64,000 bases of DNA, taken from assembly GCF_000276665.1 (NCBI RefSeq), contig NW_004955429.1:1706384-1770383 (forward strand), given 5' to 3'. Under the pieces are notes generated by a model. That model did no database searches. It had not been told where the DNA came from and saw only the letters and a program-made list of their open reading frames with translations. Position 1 is the first letter of the stretch; every line of letters starts with the position of its first letter. Origin of the DNA: Chinchilla lanigera. Lineage: Eukaryota > Chordata > Mammalia > Rodentia > Chinchillidae. This document shows, piece by piece, positions 11,590 through 22,228 of the stretch. The translations under genes and the position numbers were made by a program.

Positions 11590-13103
11590 CACAAGGGATA
11601 GAGGCAGGAAAAGATGGTCATGCTTCTGATCACTGTAGTAGCAGGAAAAATGATGGGATCCAGAGGATAAACTGGATTTGCTTTGAGAGGACTTTCTATG
11701 TAAGATGCCTTTCTAGTGGAAGAGCTGCAAAAGTAGAGAATATTTGTGTGCAGATAAAAATGTGGGGTTATTAATATCATGTAATGTTTAGGGAAATGAG
11801 GAGTAAGGGTTCTGGAGCATGTTAGTTTCAGTGTTGAAAAATGCAGAAAGTGAAGCTCAAGTACAGAAAATAATTCAATGACAGTGTCCAAACAGGTCTC
11901 AAAAAATTAGGCATAATGAAGGGAAAAAAAAATTTATGAGCAAGTGTCTAGTTCAAGTTGCCATAAGTAGAAATAATCTGTATTCCTTAACTATCTCAAA
12001 GCCTTCTTGCAACGTACTTGAACAAATAACTATAAACAGTTCTACCCTTTGAATAAATTATTTTCACTGTTGAAAGAGTGTTGATTGTACAGAGACATGT
12101 TTGTTAATTTCCTCTGAAACTACCTACTGAGCTTCCCTTACAACAACCACCACATTCTTCAGCAGTCTGTAATCTCACCCTACCATAAGACACATGCCTA
12201 GTGATTCATTTTAAAACTTTTCAGTCCTATCAAAATGTAAATCCCTTGTTAATGCAAACTACTCTTTATAAAAATGTTCTAGGTTACTTCATTCCAGGAT
12301 TCATATCTGCTAAATGGAGGACAGACAAAGTATCAGTGATTTTAATTTGTTGTTACAGGTATTGACCACTCATCTGAGTCAAGGTCCCATAATATATGCA
12401 TTATTTTAAACACATGGCAAGACAATTTCCATACACTACCATTGCCCCACTCTTACTTGAATACTGCTATCTTCTAAAAGAACTTTCATCAGTTGGAATA
12501 AAAATGGAAATCTCCTGTAGAAAAGAGTTGAAAATTTTTTCACACAGGCTTAAATAAAAATTAACAATTAATTAACTAGGGACTGTGTGGTGATGTGAAA
12601 TCATTGCATGGATATTAGCCAGCACATTAAAGTACAGACATTAGGATTTTAATTATACATGAGTATAATTATTACATGAGAGGTAGATCCAGGATTTGGG
12701 AGTCTGAAGCTCTACAATTCAAAGGTCCCACTTTATGAAAAAGAATACAAATATTACTGTATTTCTAAGGAAAGAAAAAATCAAAATATATTATAAGTGT
12801 TACTAAGCTGACAGATACTCTAGCACCAAAAATTTAAGTAGTATTATAAAATATTGGATTAAGTAACTGCTGTACATAAAATTCTAGCACAACTTTCCTG
12901 CCTATTTTGTCACTTACATTTTAGTTACATTTTTTTTCCTTACGTAAGCATAATTTTCAAGAGATAGTAGAGAGGTGACTTAGTTCTAATATGGAAGATA
13001 CTGATAATTTGGTCAGAAGCCCAAACAAAATTACCTACTACTACCAACAAGGAGTTGTGAGAGTGAAAAAAGCCGTTCTGAGCTACATAAAAAAATGAAA
13101 CTA
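11590..13103. other. unique AT-rich DNA
   Basis: No gene or confident repeat. Several TTTTAAAA-type runs only. Confidence 0.45.
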
Positions 13104-13131
13104 GTTTTGATAACATGTATCAGAGTGAACA
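13104..13131 (+). repeat. 28-bp segment repeated exactly at 13607
   Basis: The stretch beginning GTTTTGATAACATG and ending CAGAGTGAACA recurs without mismatch at 13607-13634, with starts 503 bp apart and in direct orientation. Flanking sequences differ. It is part of no repeat family that I recognise. Confidence 0.95.
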
Positions 13132-13599
13132 CTGAGTCATCTTATATTTTCTTGTAGAGCACTTAATCATAAATTACAGCAACAGTTCTTTTAGAAATTT
13201 ATCTTTTACTTTTAGTAAATTATTGCTTTCAGTATCATCTGAAACCTTTTTTGTTCAACTTCTCCATGTAAGCATAATTTCTTTTGATGTAATTTTTCCT
13301 AGTTACTCTTTTTGTTTCGTATTCTATTGATTTCTATCTGATTTTTCTCTCATTCTTTTGCAAAAAAGTTTAAAAGTAAATGGAAGAGATACCATTAAAA
13401 TTCACAAAACCAGAAGTCTGGAATTTTTCAATTTATTGAAACATTCCAAAATGGCTTTTGAATTTGCTCTCAAAATGGCATGACATCAGTTCAACTTCCT
13501 CTTAAGTAAGCCACAAAAATCCCTGAAGCTTCCACCACCAGCTGACCCAGGAGAGCTGCAACTTGGGTATGTTGAAGTGAAAAGAAATAATTAAGAGCC

Positions 13600-13643
13600 C
13601 ATGTGTGTTTTGATAACATGTATCAGAGTGAACATGTGTGTTT
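13600..13643 (+). repeat. copied segment bounded by an 11-bp duplication
   Basis: CATGTGTGTTT occurs at 13600-13610 and again at 13633-13643. The 22 bases between (13611-13632) equal 13108-13129. Read another way, the site is 1.3 copies of a 33-bp unit. The structure fits a short templated insertion copied from about 500 bp upstream. Confidence 0.9.
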
Positions 13644-13755
13644 GTGCCTTTTGAAAAATGTACACAACCTATAATCACACTCACTCTTTGTGAGAGACAC
13701 CAGGCTTCTTTGCTTCATATCTAATTCAGTCACTGATTCATTCACTGATTTATCT

Positions 13756-13832
13756 GGGGTTGGTTGGTTGGGGGGTGGCTGGGTTGGTTGGTTGGTTGAT
13801 TGGTTGGCAGGAGGGTGGGTGGGTAGGTGAGT
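13756..13832 (+). repeat. (TTGG)n / G-rich simple repeat
   Basis: Degenerate TTGG/GGGT repeats such as GGGGTTGGTTGGTTGGGGGG and GGGTGGGTGGGTAGG. The G-run spacing allows a G-quadruplex on the plus strand (inference). Short open frames here, rich in G/W/V on one strand and in P/T/N/Q on the other, are products of the repeat. Confidence 0.9.
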
Positions 13833-14164
13833 TGTTTCTCTCTTCTGCCTATATTTGGTGCTGGATACTAGCAGAGGGAAATAGAAGAGATCCTGTCCTC
13901 CCTGAGAGGCCATACTCTAGCCAGGGTAACAAGTCATCAGAAGACAACAACACTTTGGGATGAGCGCTGTTCAGGAAATAGCATAGCTCTTGACACAGAG
14001 ACAGACGTGGTCACTGCTTGGGAAGTTCTTGCCTCTGACATAGTTAGTCAAAGGGTAAAGTATCTGAGCCACAGGCCAGAAGACAAGTAAGGTGAGTGTA
14101 GTGAAAGGAAGGTAGATAAGGATGTGAAAGGGATAATAACAGCTGAGAAACATAGAGGGATGGT

Positions 14165-14270
14165 GTTGCTAATAGTATCTAAGAACTAACAGATTCATTA
14201 GATAATTTTCTCAACATCATGTGCTAGTAAACAGTGAAGCTGAGATAAAAGCAAGACAGGCTGCACGAAA
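14165..14270 (-). repeat. MIR fragment, minus strand (weak)
   Basis: A CATCATGTGCTAGTAAACAG then TGAAGCTGAGATAAAAGC stretch resembles the antisense MIR segment CACAGCTAGTAAGTGGCAGAGCTGGGATT. Confidence 0.35.
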
Positions 14271-14699
14271 AGCCAATTTAGTGCTCTTCAAAATAATAGC
14301 AATAAAAATAATAATAAGAGAAAGCAAAGGATAGCTACAGATTAACAAAGATCAGTGTAAATGGTGAGTTAGAATAGTACACTCCTTCTCATAGTGGGCA
14401 CTCCACAATTCATTTTCATTTAATTTTCTTCCAGAAATACTTAACCTAAATCCTTCCATTTCACTCTATTCTCTTTTATGTAGAAATTTTAAAGTACTGT
14501 TTTACTACCTGACAATCAATTCTTACTTTTTTCAGGGGCACATTCTCTCATTAGAAATAAATCATGACAATACTATAAGAAGGTACAGCAATAAATTGTG
14601 CGATTCGCTTATAAATAAGAAATGAAATAGGTGAAAAGACTGCAGAGTAGGAACACCATGCTTGGGTCCCCTGCAGTTCTGAGTCTTAGTCCCAGCATC

Positions 14700-15330
14700 A
14701 ACTTCATCAATCCTGCTCTGCCTATCCATTGCCATTAATAAATTACCCAAAAGCTCGGGAGCTGAAAGTAACATTTGATTTTTGTGCACTTATTTTTTGG
14801 TCAGAATTTTTAAAGGGGCTTGGGAAGGTTTCGTTTGTCTTTCTGGTTTGTTGAGTTTGTTTGCTTGTTTGTTCATGTAAGGTGAGAGACGGGTTAGGAA
14901 ATACTGGAGGGGTAACTGGGGCTGGCCAGGCCCCCTTTTCCTCTTGGTCTCCTTGTCTCTTTCCCTCCCTGCCTGTAGATTTAAGGTACTTTTCAGTATG
15001 TACTAGCTTGGGCTTCCTCCTGATGTGGCTTCAGGACAGTGGGACCATTATACACTTGCTCAGGCTTCCAGCTCAAGTATTCCAGAAAGCCCAGCAGCAA
15101 CTGCCTTGTCATTATTGTCTGACCTAATTCAGGCAGCCCTGCTTCCGCTATTTCCTCTTGGTTAGACACAAGGTGCCAAGTCTCTCAGATCCAGTAAAAG
15201 AAAACACAAACCCCATCTCTCAATGGGCCAGCAGTCAGGCCACACCCAAAGAAGCACATGATAGGCAGAAGATGCTGCTGTGGCCACCTTTGGGAAATAC
15301 ATTCTGCCTTGTTCTTTCTCCTACAAATTT
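14700..15330 (-). mobile_element. MLT1-type MaLR solo LTR, minus strand
   Basis: TATCCATTGCCATTAATAAA, then TTACCCAAAAGCTCGGGAGC, is the antisense MLT1 3' end. The far end, CTGCTGTGGCCACCTTTGGG then AAATACATTCTGCC, matches the antisense 5' part of some MLT1 subfamilies. A T/G-rich simple stretch at 14830-14880 interrupts it. Confidence 0.55.
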
Positions 15331-15417
15331 TCCAAACTAATAAGTATTAATTTTTTCCATTGTTAACATGATCATTATATTGGAAGCAAAGACTCCCATT
15401 CAAAACTAGCTAAACAG

Positions 15418-15418
<1 letters not shown>

Positions 15419-15460
<42 letters not shown>

Positions 15461-15467
15461 ACACATA
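15419..15467. repeat. (CA)n microsatellite
   Basis: CA run with a CATACA interruption near the right end. Confidence 0.95.
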
Positions 15468-15504
15468 ATCCTCATATAGACAGGTAATATTGTGTAATAA
15501 TTGC

Positions 15505-15665
15505 AAGCATAAATTCTGAAACTGGCCCACCTGGGTTTAAGTCAAGGCTCAGCCGCTTAATAGTCATATGAACATGGCCAAAATATTTGATTTATGTAGC
15601 ATCAGTTTCCCCATAAAGAAAATAGTACTTGTCTTAATAATTGTTAAGTAAAAATAAAATTATTC
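15505..15665 (+). repeat. MIR SINE, plus strand
   Basis: CTGGGTTTAAGTCAAGGCTC, AGCCGCTTAATAGTCATATG, GCATCAGTTTCCCCATAAAG and AAAATAGTACTTGTCTTAAT follow MIR in order (GGGTTCAAATCCCAGCTC ... GCCTCAGTTTCCTCATCTG ... AATAATAGTACC). Confidence 0.6.
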
Positions 15666-15685
15666 AGTTAATATAAAGATTTTTA

Positions 15686-15838
15686 GACAGGCATAGTGAT
15701 CAGCTGTAATCCCAGCACTCAGGAGGCTGAGGCAGGAGGATTGCTATGAGCACGAGGCCAGCCTGGGCTATATAATGAGTTCATTACCAGACTGAATTAC
15801 AAAGTGAGAGTGTCTGTCAAAAACAAAACAAAACAAAG
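15686..15838 (+). mobile_element. B1-type SINE (7SL-derived)
   Basis: TGTAATCCCAGCACTCAGGA, GGCTGAGGCAGGAGGATTGC and AGGCCAGCCTGGGCTATATA are the B1 signature, ending in an A-rich CAAAACAAAACAAAG tail. B1 is restricted to rodents and relatives. A possible short target duplication (AAAGA-TTTTA) flanks it but is not convincing. Confidence 0.92.
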
Positions 15839-16310
15839 AATTTTAAACTGTTCATGGTACATACTAATCATAAGTGTTAGCTACTAAGGCATTGGGGTTC
15901 ATATGGAATGAGCAAAGAAACCCAGTGACATACTGACTTCATGAATGGATCTCTTCTGAGAAGCTCTGTCCTAGATATGCTGTGAGAAATCATGTGCTTT
16001 TCTACAAAAGGCTGTGGCAGGAGACAGGGGACGCAGATGCAAAGTTCCCTCCACCAGAAACCAGTCCAGGTTCCTCTTTGCACTCATTCTGTGCCGGTTT
16101 CCTCGATCCTACAAGAGAACCTAGGGCTCCAAGGACGGGACTCGGAGCAAAAGCAGAGAGGGTATTCTAGGAAGGTGGAGATAAGATGAGTAACGGGAGA
16201 AAGGAGGAAGACAAAAAGCATCAGCTGTCCCACTGAAGGGTTATACATTTAGAAAATCAAGTGATAGCTGAAAATCCAACCCCACTATCTTCGGGCAATT
16301 TGGCTTTTCT
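15839..16310. other. unique DNA
   Basis: Open frames of 62-68 codons overlap here on both strands without a recognisable domain. No repeat was recognised. Confidence 0.4.
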
Positions 16311-16330
16311 CTTCTTTTCTTTCTTTCTTT

Positions 16331-16371
<41 letters not shown>

Positions 16372-16417
16372 TTACTTCATTCCTTCCTTCCTTCTTTCAT
16401 TTCATTTCTTTCATCTT
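16311..16417 (+). repeat. (CTTT)n pyrimidine microsatellite
   Basis: TTTC repeats to about 16370, followed by TTCC and TTTCAT variants. A long homopyrimidine tract that could form triplex DNA (inference). Confidence 0.95.
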
Positions 16418-16419
16418 TA

Positions 16420-17190
16420 CAATCCCAGGTGGCAACCACAAACTATGTAACTTTTACTTCTCCTTTTAGAGCTCTTTCTTTCAACTAATAATGTTAAATG
16501 TAGTAGATATTGAGCAGAAATCAACAGTGCAGTTTTTCTCTAATTTACTATAACATCCTGGTCAGTGAAGCTCTCAGCATTTAGTGTTGGTGTGAATATG
16601 AGCAGACACAGCTAACAGCTAGCTCTTCTCTGTGTTCTCAAACCTTCTTATTATAGTTTCTGACAAAATTTTATGTTTTAGATACCGAGATGTTCCAACA
16701 GAAAGCCAATGGGTGGCAGCTAGAATATGAAACCGTGGCCCCTGGCAATGAGAGATGATGCCAACAGAATAAATTGATTCCTGAGATAGCAACACTTTTT
16801 ATTACAGGGATGCATAAGCAGATTGAATGAATCTAAGTGTCTTCAAGCCAAGAAAGGATTCCTCCAGAAGAATTCTTCCCCTTTGAAATATTGAGAAGGA
16901 AATCAAAAAGAAAGTTCAGCTGCATGACTTGCTGTCCTCTGAAAGAATTGGTTGGTATAAATTCAGTTTTCAGAAATAAATATTCAGTCATTGATTAAGC
17001 TACATCTTTCTTATTCTATTCTATTCATAACTACCTTCCAGAAATAAAGTACATCACAAGTCAGAGTTGGGGGGTATCATACAAATCACTCTTCTTTCCC
17101 TTCATATAAAAGTATTTTTATAAAATATACATTTTTAATATGGGAAACTTACTAGTGTATTTATATATTTGATATTCAAGAGAAACCTTT
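16420..17190. other. unique DNA
   Basis: No gene or repeat was recognised. Confidence 0.4.
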
Positions 17191-17193
17191 TAC

Positions 17194-17551
17194 TGTGGTT
17201 CAAATGTATCCACCAAAATTTCATGTGTTAGAAACTTAGCTCCCTAAATTTAAGTGCTGGTGGCATTTGGAGGTGGGACATTTGGTATGGAATAAAGATG
17301 AGATAAGGTCATCAAGATTGGACAACCACGAGGCCAGTAGTGACTTCCTTAGAAGAAGAGCACATGCCCCAAGCTAGCATGCATACTCCATCTTGTAATG
17401 AAATGCCCTCCACCATATTTTAGATTCCAAGCAGATGCTGACCATGCCCTTGGACTTCCTACACTCCAAACTATGAGCTAAATAAAACTTTATGCTTTAT
17501 AAATAACCCAGTCTCTGATATTCCATTATAGCAACAGAGAATGGACTCATA
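17194..17551 (+). mobile_element. MaLR-type solo LTR, plus strand
   Basis: Starts TGTGGTTCAAATG, followed by GGTGGCATTTGGAGGTGGGA. The right part has GCAGATGCTGACCATGCCCT, then CTATGAGCTAAATAAAACTT (poly(A) signal), TATAAATAACCCAGTCTCTG and ATTATAGCAACAGAGAATGG. This is the MST/MLT1-like MaLR LTR order. Solo LTR of about 360 bp. Confidence 0.75.
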
Positions 17552-17559
17552 TGAGAGAA

Positions 17560-18635
17560 ATGTCATTCTTTTTCTACAGTGTGTCATAAGCAGTAATGCT
17601 CATATGACCAGAGAAAACCTTTCACTGTGAAAGAGAAATCCTGAGAGAAAGCAGGAATTGAAAAGAAATGTACCTTGCATAAATCACTTTAGCAAAACCC
17701 AGAATGTCTGTTTGCATACCAGATAGTATTTCTGCACTGTCATAGAGAAGGAAAACTGCCTTGGCAATTTGTAATTGAGAAATAATACAATACAGCAGAG
17801 AGACTGGGAAGGAAATTGTCCATACAGAGGCAAGTAAAGTCACCCAGAATTTGGGAGGGCATAGATGTTGCTGAATGAATATAATACATCAACTCTCGTC
17901 CAGTGGAGTGAGGGTAGAAGATCATGCTAGAGAGTTAGTCACAAAGGCCCTACACATGGGGAAGGGAGGCTGTCCCTTCTTATAAGGACTCCTGGTAGAG
18001 TATTTGAGCAGAGCAAGTATTAACAAGCTGCTTTCCTTTAGCAACCTTAAGTGTTTAAGTGTTTATACAGGTATAAAGAGACAGGCAACGAAACAGATCT
18101 CAGATAAGTACACACATAGACGCAGTTCCCCAACAACTAGCACAGTGTCACAGTTTTAAACTGTTTAAAGAAATGTACTAACATGAAAATTAATTCATTT
18201 TCACTACTTCTCAATAACCAGGTATAGAGCTATGTACTCAGAAAACACCAGATAAAGCACACTTTTTATTATCCATATAAAACCTGAAAACTGAAAGTAA
18301 GCATATCTTTATTTCATACTATCAATACTGATTTTCCAATCAAAATAAATATGGTAACATATTGGGCACATAATCATATCAATGTGTTTTAAGTTATGTT
18401 AAATCTAAAGTAATCCTTTGAAAAGTCATTACAAGGAATCTCCAAACACAGAAAAAAATTTACTACTGTGATTTTTTTTCCCATTTGCCTTGATTTTGTA
18501 TACATGCAGTGCTTGTCTGTAAGGAACGGGACCATTCCGGCAGGCTCAATAGATGTCTCTGATCATTTCACATAACAGTGTTACAAAAACACTTTTAACT
18601 TTGAAAATCAGACTTTACTGAGGAGGCAACATCTT
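17560..18635. other. unique AT-rich DNA
   Basis: No gene or repeat recognised. Contains the small duplication AAGTGTTTAAGTGTTTA near 18048. Confidence 0.4.
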
Positions 18636-18639
18636 ATTG

Positions 18640-18860
18640 TGCAAAGAGGATATATCTGAAGCCAGATGATCTACAACCAAGTCTGAGCTCTATCGTTTTC
18701 TCACAGTGTGACCTTGAGCAAACTGCTAACCCTCACTGAACTTGAGTTTTCCATCTATAAACTAGAGATGACAAACCTCTAGCTCTGAATTGCCTTGAGA
18801 TTAAAAGAAGTGCATGCATTCACAAAGTGCTTTATAAAATATAGAGCAACAAGTACATGC
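18640..18860 (+). repeat. MIR SINE, plus strand
   Basis: A CAAGTCTGAGCTCTATCG start is followed by GTGTGACCTTGAGCAAACTG, TTGAGTTTTCCATCTATAAA and a TTCACAAAGTGCTTTATAAA end. All follow MIR in order. Confidence 0.7.
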
Positions 18861-20250
18861 TACATATCTAACGTAGATGGAATGATGCTCACAAGCAAGG
18901 TCTCCACTCATTGGTAGAGGTGACACCAGTGACACCAGATTGCTACTCGTAGGAGACACTGAAACCATTTGTGTTTAGCTGTGACACAGGCTAACAGAAA
19001 GCGATGCTACTTAGTTGAACTATGGTTACATAAACACCCCAGGCTACAATTTTAAGAATGAAATTTTGAGTAGAGGTTGAAAACTCAAGTGTTTACATGG
19101 AACCAAAAGGTTACATAATAAAAAGTGTAGGTTGGGAGTGAGAGAATGCATGCATCCATACCCCAGCGACTAAGGAGAGAAGCTTGGATGCAGGAGAGGG
19201 CTCTAAGGAGCTTTGTAGATGGTGGAAAAGTGAGAGTGCATTAAAGACTTAATTTTGGCCACTTGTTACATCAGAGAAATTTGGATCTAATATTGTTAGG
19301 TTTCTATTTTTAAGAGAAGGTGGAAATTACGTATTCAATTAAGAATGTCTATTTTGACAAGGACTTACATTTTACCCTGAAGCACAATGAAAATAAATAT
19401 TGGCAGGCACAAGACACAGGTGAAATTGGGTCTGTCTGTAGGTTTGCACCTTCCTAAAATGAAGGGATAAGAGGCTGAGCATGAGAGGATTACAAGTTGA
19501 GCTGTTAGGTTATTGATGCCAAAATTCACAACAGTGATAATTAGGTGACATGGAATATAGAGATCCTGATGTTATCAAAGAAAATAGCCACAAGAAAAGA
19601 GGAAGCTGAAGTCAAGTCCTGGCCATTAATGAGAAATGACTTCTGAGCTTATCTGGCCTTGTGTAAAACATTTTTTGTGTGACTCGTCTCTTGCTAACAT
19701 TCTTTAGCCAACATGCACCAAAATACAAGTGCAACGTGGCCCTGTGTCCAGAGTCCATGAGAACAAAGGTAGTGTGCATGGTGGATGGGGACTGAGAAGC
19801 ATGAGTTGGAGATGACAGTTCATCCTCACCAGATCAGCTGAGACCAAGAAATTGTAACAGGCCACCCAGAACCAAGATTCCTTAGCAGGATGTGAAGTCA
19901 AAAGAGTTCAACTCAACTATTCCACTTTTATAGCAACAATTTTATGGTATTTTAGATAATAAATAAAAAGAATAGTATGTACAAGAAAATGCCACTATTA
20001 AGAGAAAACGAACTTTGAAAAAAAGATTGTCTTTGATCCTGGGAAGAAATTATCATTATTTTATTTACTTGATTCAAATCTTACTCTCAATTCCTTAAGC
20101 CAGGAACTCAAAAATAAATCCCAGGAAATCAGAGCTGAATAAAGTTTCTTTAAAAGTATTCATTAACACATTTAATACCTATACATTTGACTGCACTATG
20201 TGGGTGGCGAAGGTTGAACTTTAGGAGAAGCTATTCCAACACTTTTGTTA
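18861..20250. other. unclassified DNA
   Basis: Parts of 19190-19640 are G/A-rich in the style of old LINE-derived repeats, but I could not assign them. No gene is visible. Confidence 0.35.
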
Positions 20251-20266
20251 ATATAGATAATATCAG

Positions 20267-20451
20267 CCAGGCGTGGTGGCGCACCCCTGCAACCCCAGCA
20301 CTAGGGAGGCTAAGGCAGGAGGACCACTGTGAGTTCAAGACCAGCCTGGGCTACAAAGTGAGCTCAAGTTCAGCCTGAACTGCATAGCAAGACCCTGTCT
20401 CAAAAAGACAAAATATATAGAGAGAGAGAGATAGATAGATGATATATATAG
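20267..20451 (+). mobile_element. B1-type SINE with perfect 16-bp TSD
   Basis: CCAGGCGTGGTGGCGCACCC, AAGGCAGGAGGACCACTG and AAGACCAGCCTGGGCTACAA define a B1. A second CAGCCTG unit shortly after shows the rodent internal duplication. The tail is CAAAAAGACAAAATATAT followed by GA/GATA repeats. The 16-bp repeat ATATAGATAATATCAG occurs at 20251-20266 and 20452-20467 without mismatch, proving the insertion. Confidence 0.95.
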
Positions 20452-20465
20452 ATATAGATAATATC
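20410..20465. repeat. (GA)n/(GATA)n tract on the B1 tail
   Basis: AGAGAGAGAGATAGATAGAT followed by GATATATATAGATATAGATA. It probably expanded from the SINE tail, and its end merges into the target duplication. Confidence 0.85.
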
Positions 20466-20511
20466 AGTACTTTCTTTATTATGATGAAAAGCATATACAA
20501 GTCATTTAATG

Positions 20512-20719
20512 TACCATGACACCTCAGTTCATGAATTTAACTCATTCCACAATTCTGGAAAAGATGACCATGTGTGTGTTCATCTTGGAATTATAGTTGC
20601 ACTCATGTTCATCAGCTGATGCAAATTTCCCAAATAAAAACAAAATTTTCCCAAATGTTTCTGTTGATGAACCAAATTCTTCCAAAACAACGACATTCAT
20701 GAACCAAGGTACCACTGTA
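20512..20719. mobile_element. short TIR transposon (MITE), Tc1/mariner-like
   Basis: The left end TACCATGACACCTCAGTTCA pairs with the right end read in reverse complement, TACAGTGGTACCTTGGTTCA, continuing through TGAAT on both. The differences are mostly transitions. Both ends carry TA, as expected for Tc1/mariner insertion at a TA target. The element is 208 bp and has no coding capacity. Seen: inverted ends and TA. Inferred: superfamily. The name is unknown to me. Confidence 0.7.
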
Positions 20720-20999
20720 AGTGGCTCAGTCAAGAACATTGATTTTTAAAAAATGCTATTTTTTCTTGCACAGTTCCAGCAAGATAGATGGTGGCTACAG
20801 AATTTAAAAAGAAAATTGGATGTTTACTCCTGAGGTCAACAGTAACTTGGTATTTTAGATAGGAGATATAATCACAATTTGAAAAAAATGGAAAGATATG
20901 ATTTTAGAGAGAAAATATAAATTGTGCAGTTGTTTTTCCTTCTGCCCACATTTTCCTAAAGATGGCTTAAATCTAAAACATCCCCTAAAGTTCCAATGC

Positions 21000-21345
21000 A
21001 TTTGGAAAATAATTGGATCATGAAGAGGCTATTCTCATCAGTACATAGACCACTGCTTGGTCCACAAATAATTGTTTGGATAGGTCCATCAGAAGAGGTG
21101 GATCACCAGAGGCACAACCTGAAAGGTGTGCTCTTGTCCCTAGCTCCTCCCCTCTGTCTGCTTCCTGGCTGTCATGCCATTCTGTAAACAGCTCTCCTCC
21201 AACATGCTGTTTCTGCCCTGGAGCACAACCATGGACTGAATCTACTGAAACTGTTGTCCAAAATAAACCTCTCGTACTTTAAACTGTGAACGTCAGAGAA
21301 TGTGTCCCAGTGGTGGGAATGGGACTAAAATGCATAATATAACAC
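21000..21345 (+). mobile_element. MaLR-type solo LTR, plus strand
   Basis: ATTGGATCATGAAGAGGCTA then TGTCTGCTTCCTGGCTGTCA, followed by ACCATGGACTGAATCTACTG and TTGTCCAAAATAAACCTCTC, gives the order seen in rodent MaLR LTRs (CCATGGACTGAAACCTCTGAAACCGTGAGCCAAAATAAACC). The AATAAA poly(A) signal is intact. No target duplication was identified. Confidence 0.65.
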
Positions 21346-21509
21346 CTTTGCTTTCATGTCAGGTAACTGTGCCATGGAAAACAGCTCCCATCCTTTGCTC
21401 CACTTCATTCTCTTCTTTAAATCACCTGTATTTGTGAAGAACCCAATGTGCTAGGCACAATGATAAACATGAGCTGTACCCTAACCTGGCCATGTCACTG
21501 CCATGAATA

Positions 21510-21640
21510 TTTGTCTATTTTGTCAGTTCTTCAAGGATTGACCTTGAGGTTAAGAACGACATATTTATGGCTGTTTCCTCAGCGAATAATACAGTACTTG
21601 TGTGCAGAGCACATAGTTGATGAATAAATGAATTAATAAC
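21510..21640 (+). repeat. L2 3' end fragment
   Basis: AGTACTTGTGTGCAGAGCAC then ATAGTTGATGAATAAATGAA matches the L2 terminus (GTGCCTGGCACATAGTAGGTGCTCAATAAATG...GAATGAATG). Confidence 0.5.
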
Positions 21641-21644
21641 ACTA

Positions 21645-22139
21645 GGGACCAGGATGAAGGCAGGCTGGGGTTTGGTGAGGGCAGCTTATGTCTTAAGCAA
21701 CCTTAAACCTTGGAGTTTCATCCTTCACAACCCCAGAACTGCAGTGCTGCTACCTAATTTCAGATGTGGGATGCATGAGGTTCAATTTTGAGAGGAATTC
21801 CTCCTTCACGAGAAGAATGGGTCTGTGCTCCTATGGTACTTTCCCTACCTGCTTTGAATGCATAGGAGTCTGAGGAAATGTTTTGACATTAGAGTCTATG
21901 AAAAACAAAACAAAATGTGGAGCACATCAAGCCCTTTGAAGACATGACAATAACCTGCTAACAAAGGCTCCTCACCAAGTATTGTGACATGTTTCTCAGT
22001 TTGGCTTCACCAGTCAGGGCCGAGGAAGAGAACACTCCCACAGACAGGTGAGGTATCTTGGTATCATGACTGGGGATTCACTGGTGTGCAGCAGGGTGCT
22101 GATCCCTCCTCTCATGCAGAGTCACCATAGGCTACCTAT
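21645..22139. other. unique DNA
   Basis: No gene or repeat was recognised. Confidence 0.4.
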
Positions 22140-22150
22140 AAAAATGAGTT

Positions 22151-22217
22151 ATTTCAGTGGCACAAGCACCTGCCTGGCAAGCGCAAGGTCCTGAGTTTGA
22201 TTCTGGGTACCAAAAAG
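22151..22217 (+). mobile_element. 5'-truncated ID-type SINE with 11-bp TSD
   Basis: Starts inside the A-box region (ATTTCAGTGGCACAAGCACC), then GCCTGGCAAGCGCAAGGTCC and TGAGTTTGATTCTGGGTACC with a short A-rich tail. AAAAATGAGTT flanks it at 22140-22150 and 22218-22228. The first 10-15 bases of the family are missing, yet the duplication is perfect, so the truncation happened at insertion. Confidence 0.9.
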
Positions 22218-22228
22218 AAAAATGAGTT

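Noticed and set aside
13700..13913. Proline/threonine/asparagine-rich short protein (minus strand)
   Set aside because: Product of the TTGG repeat read in reverse.
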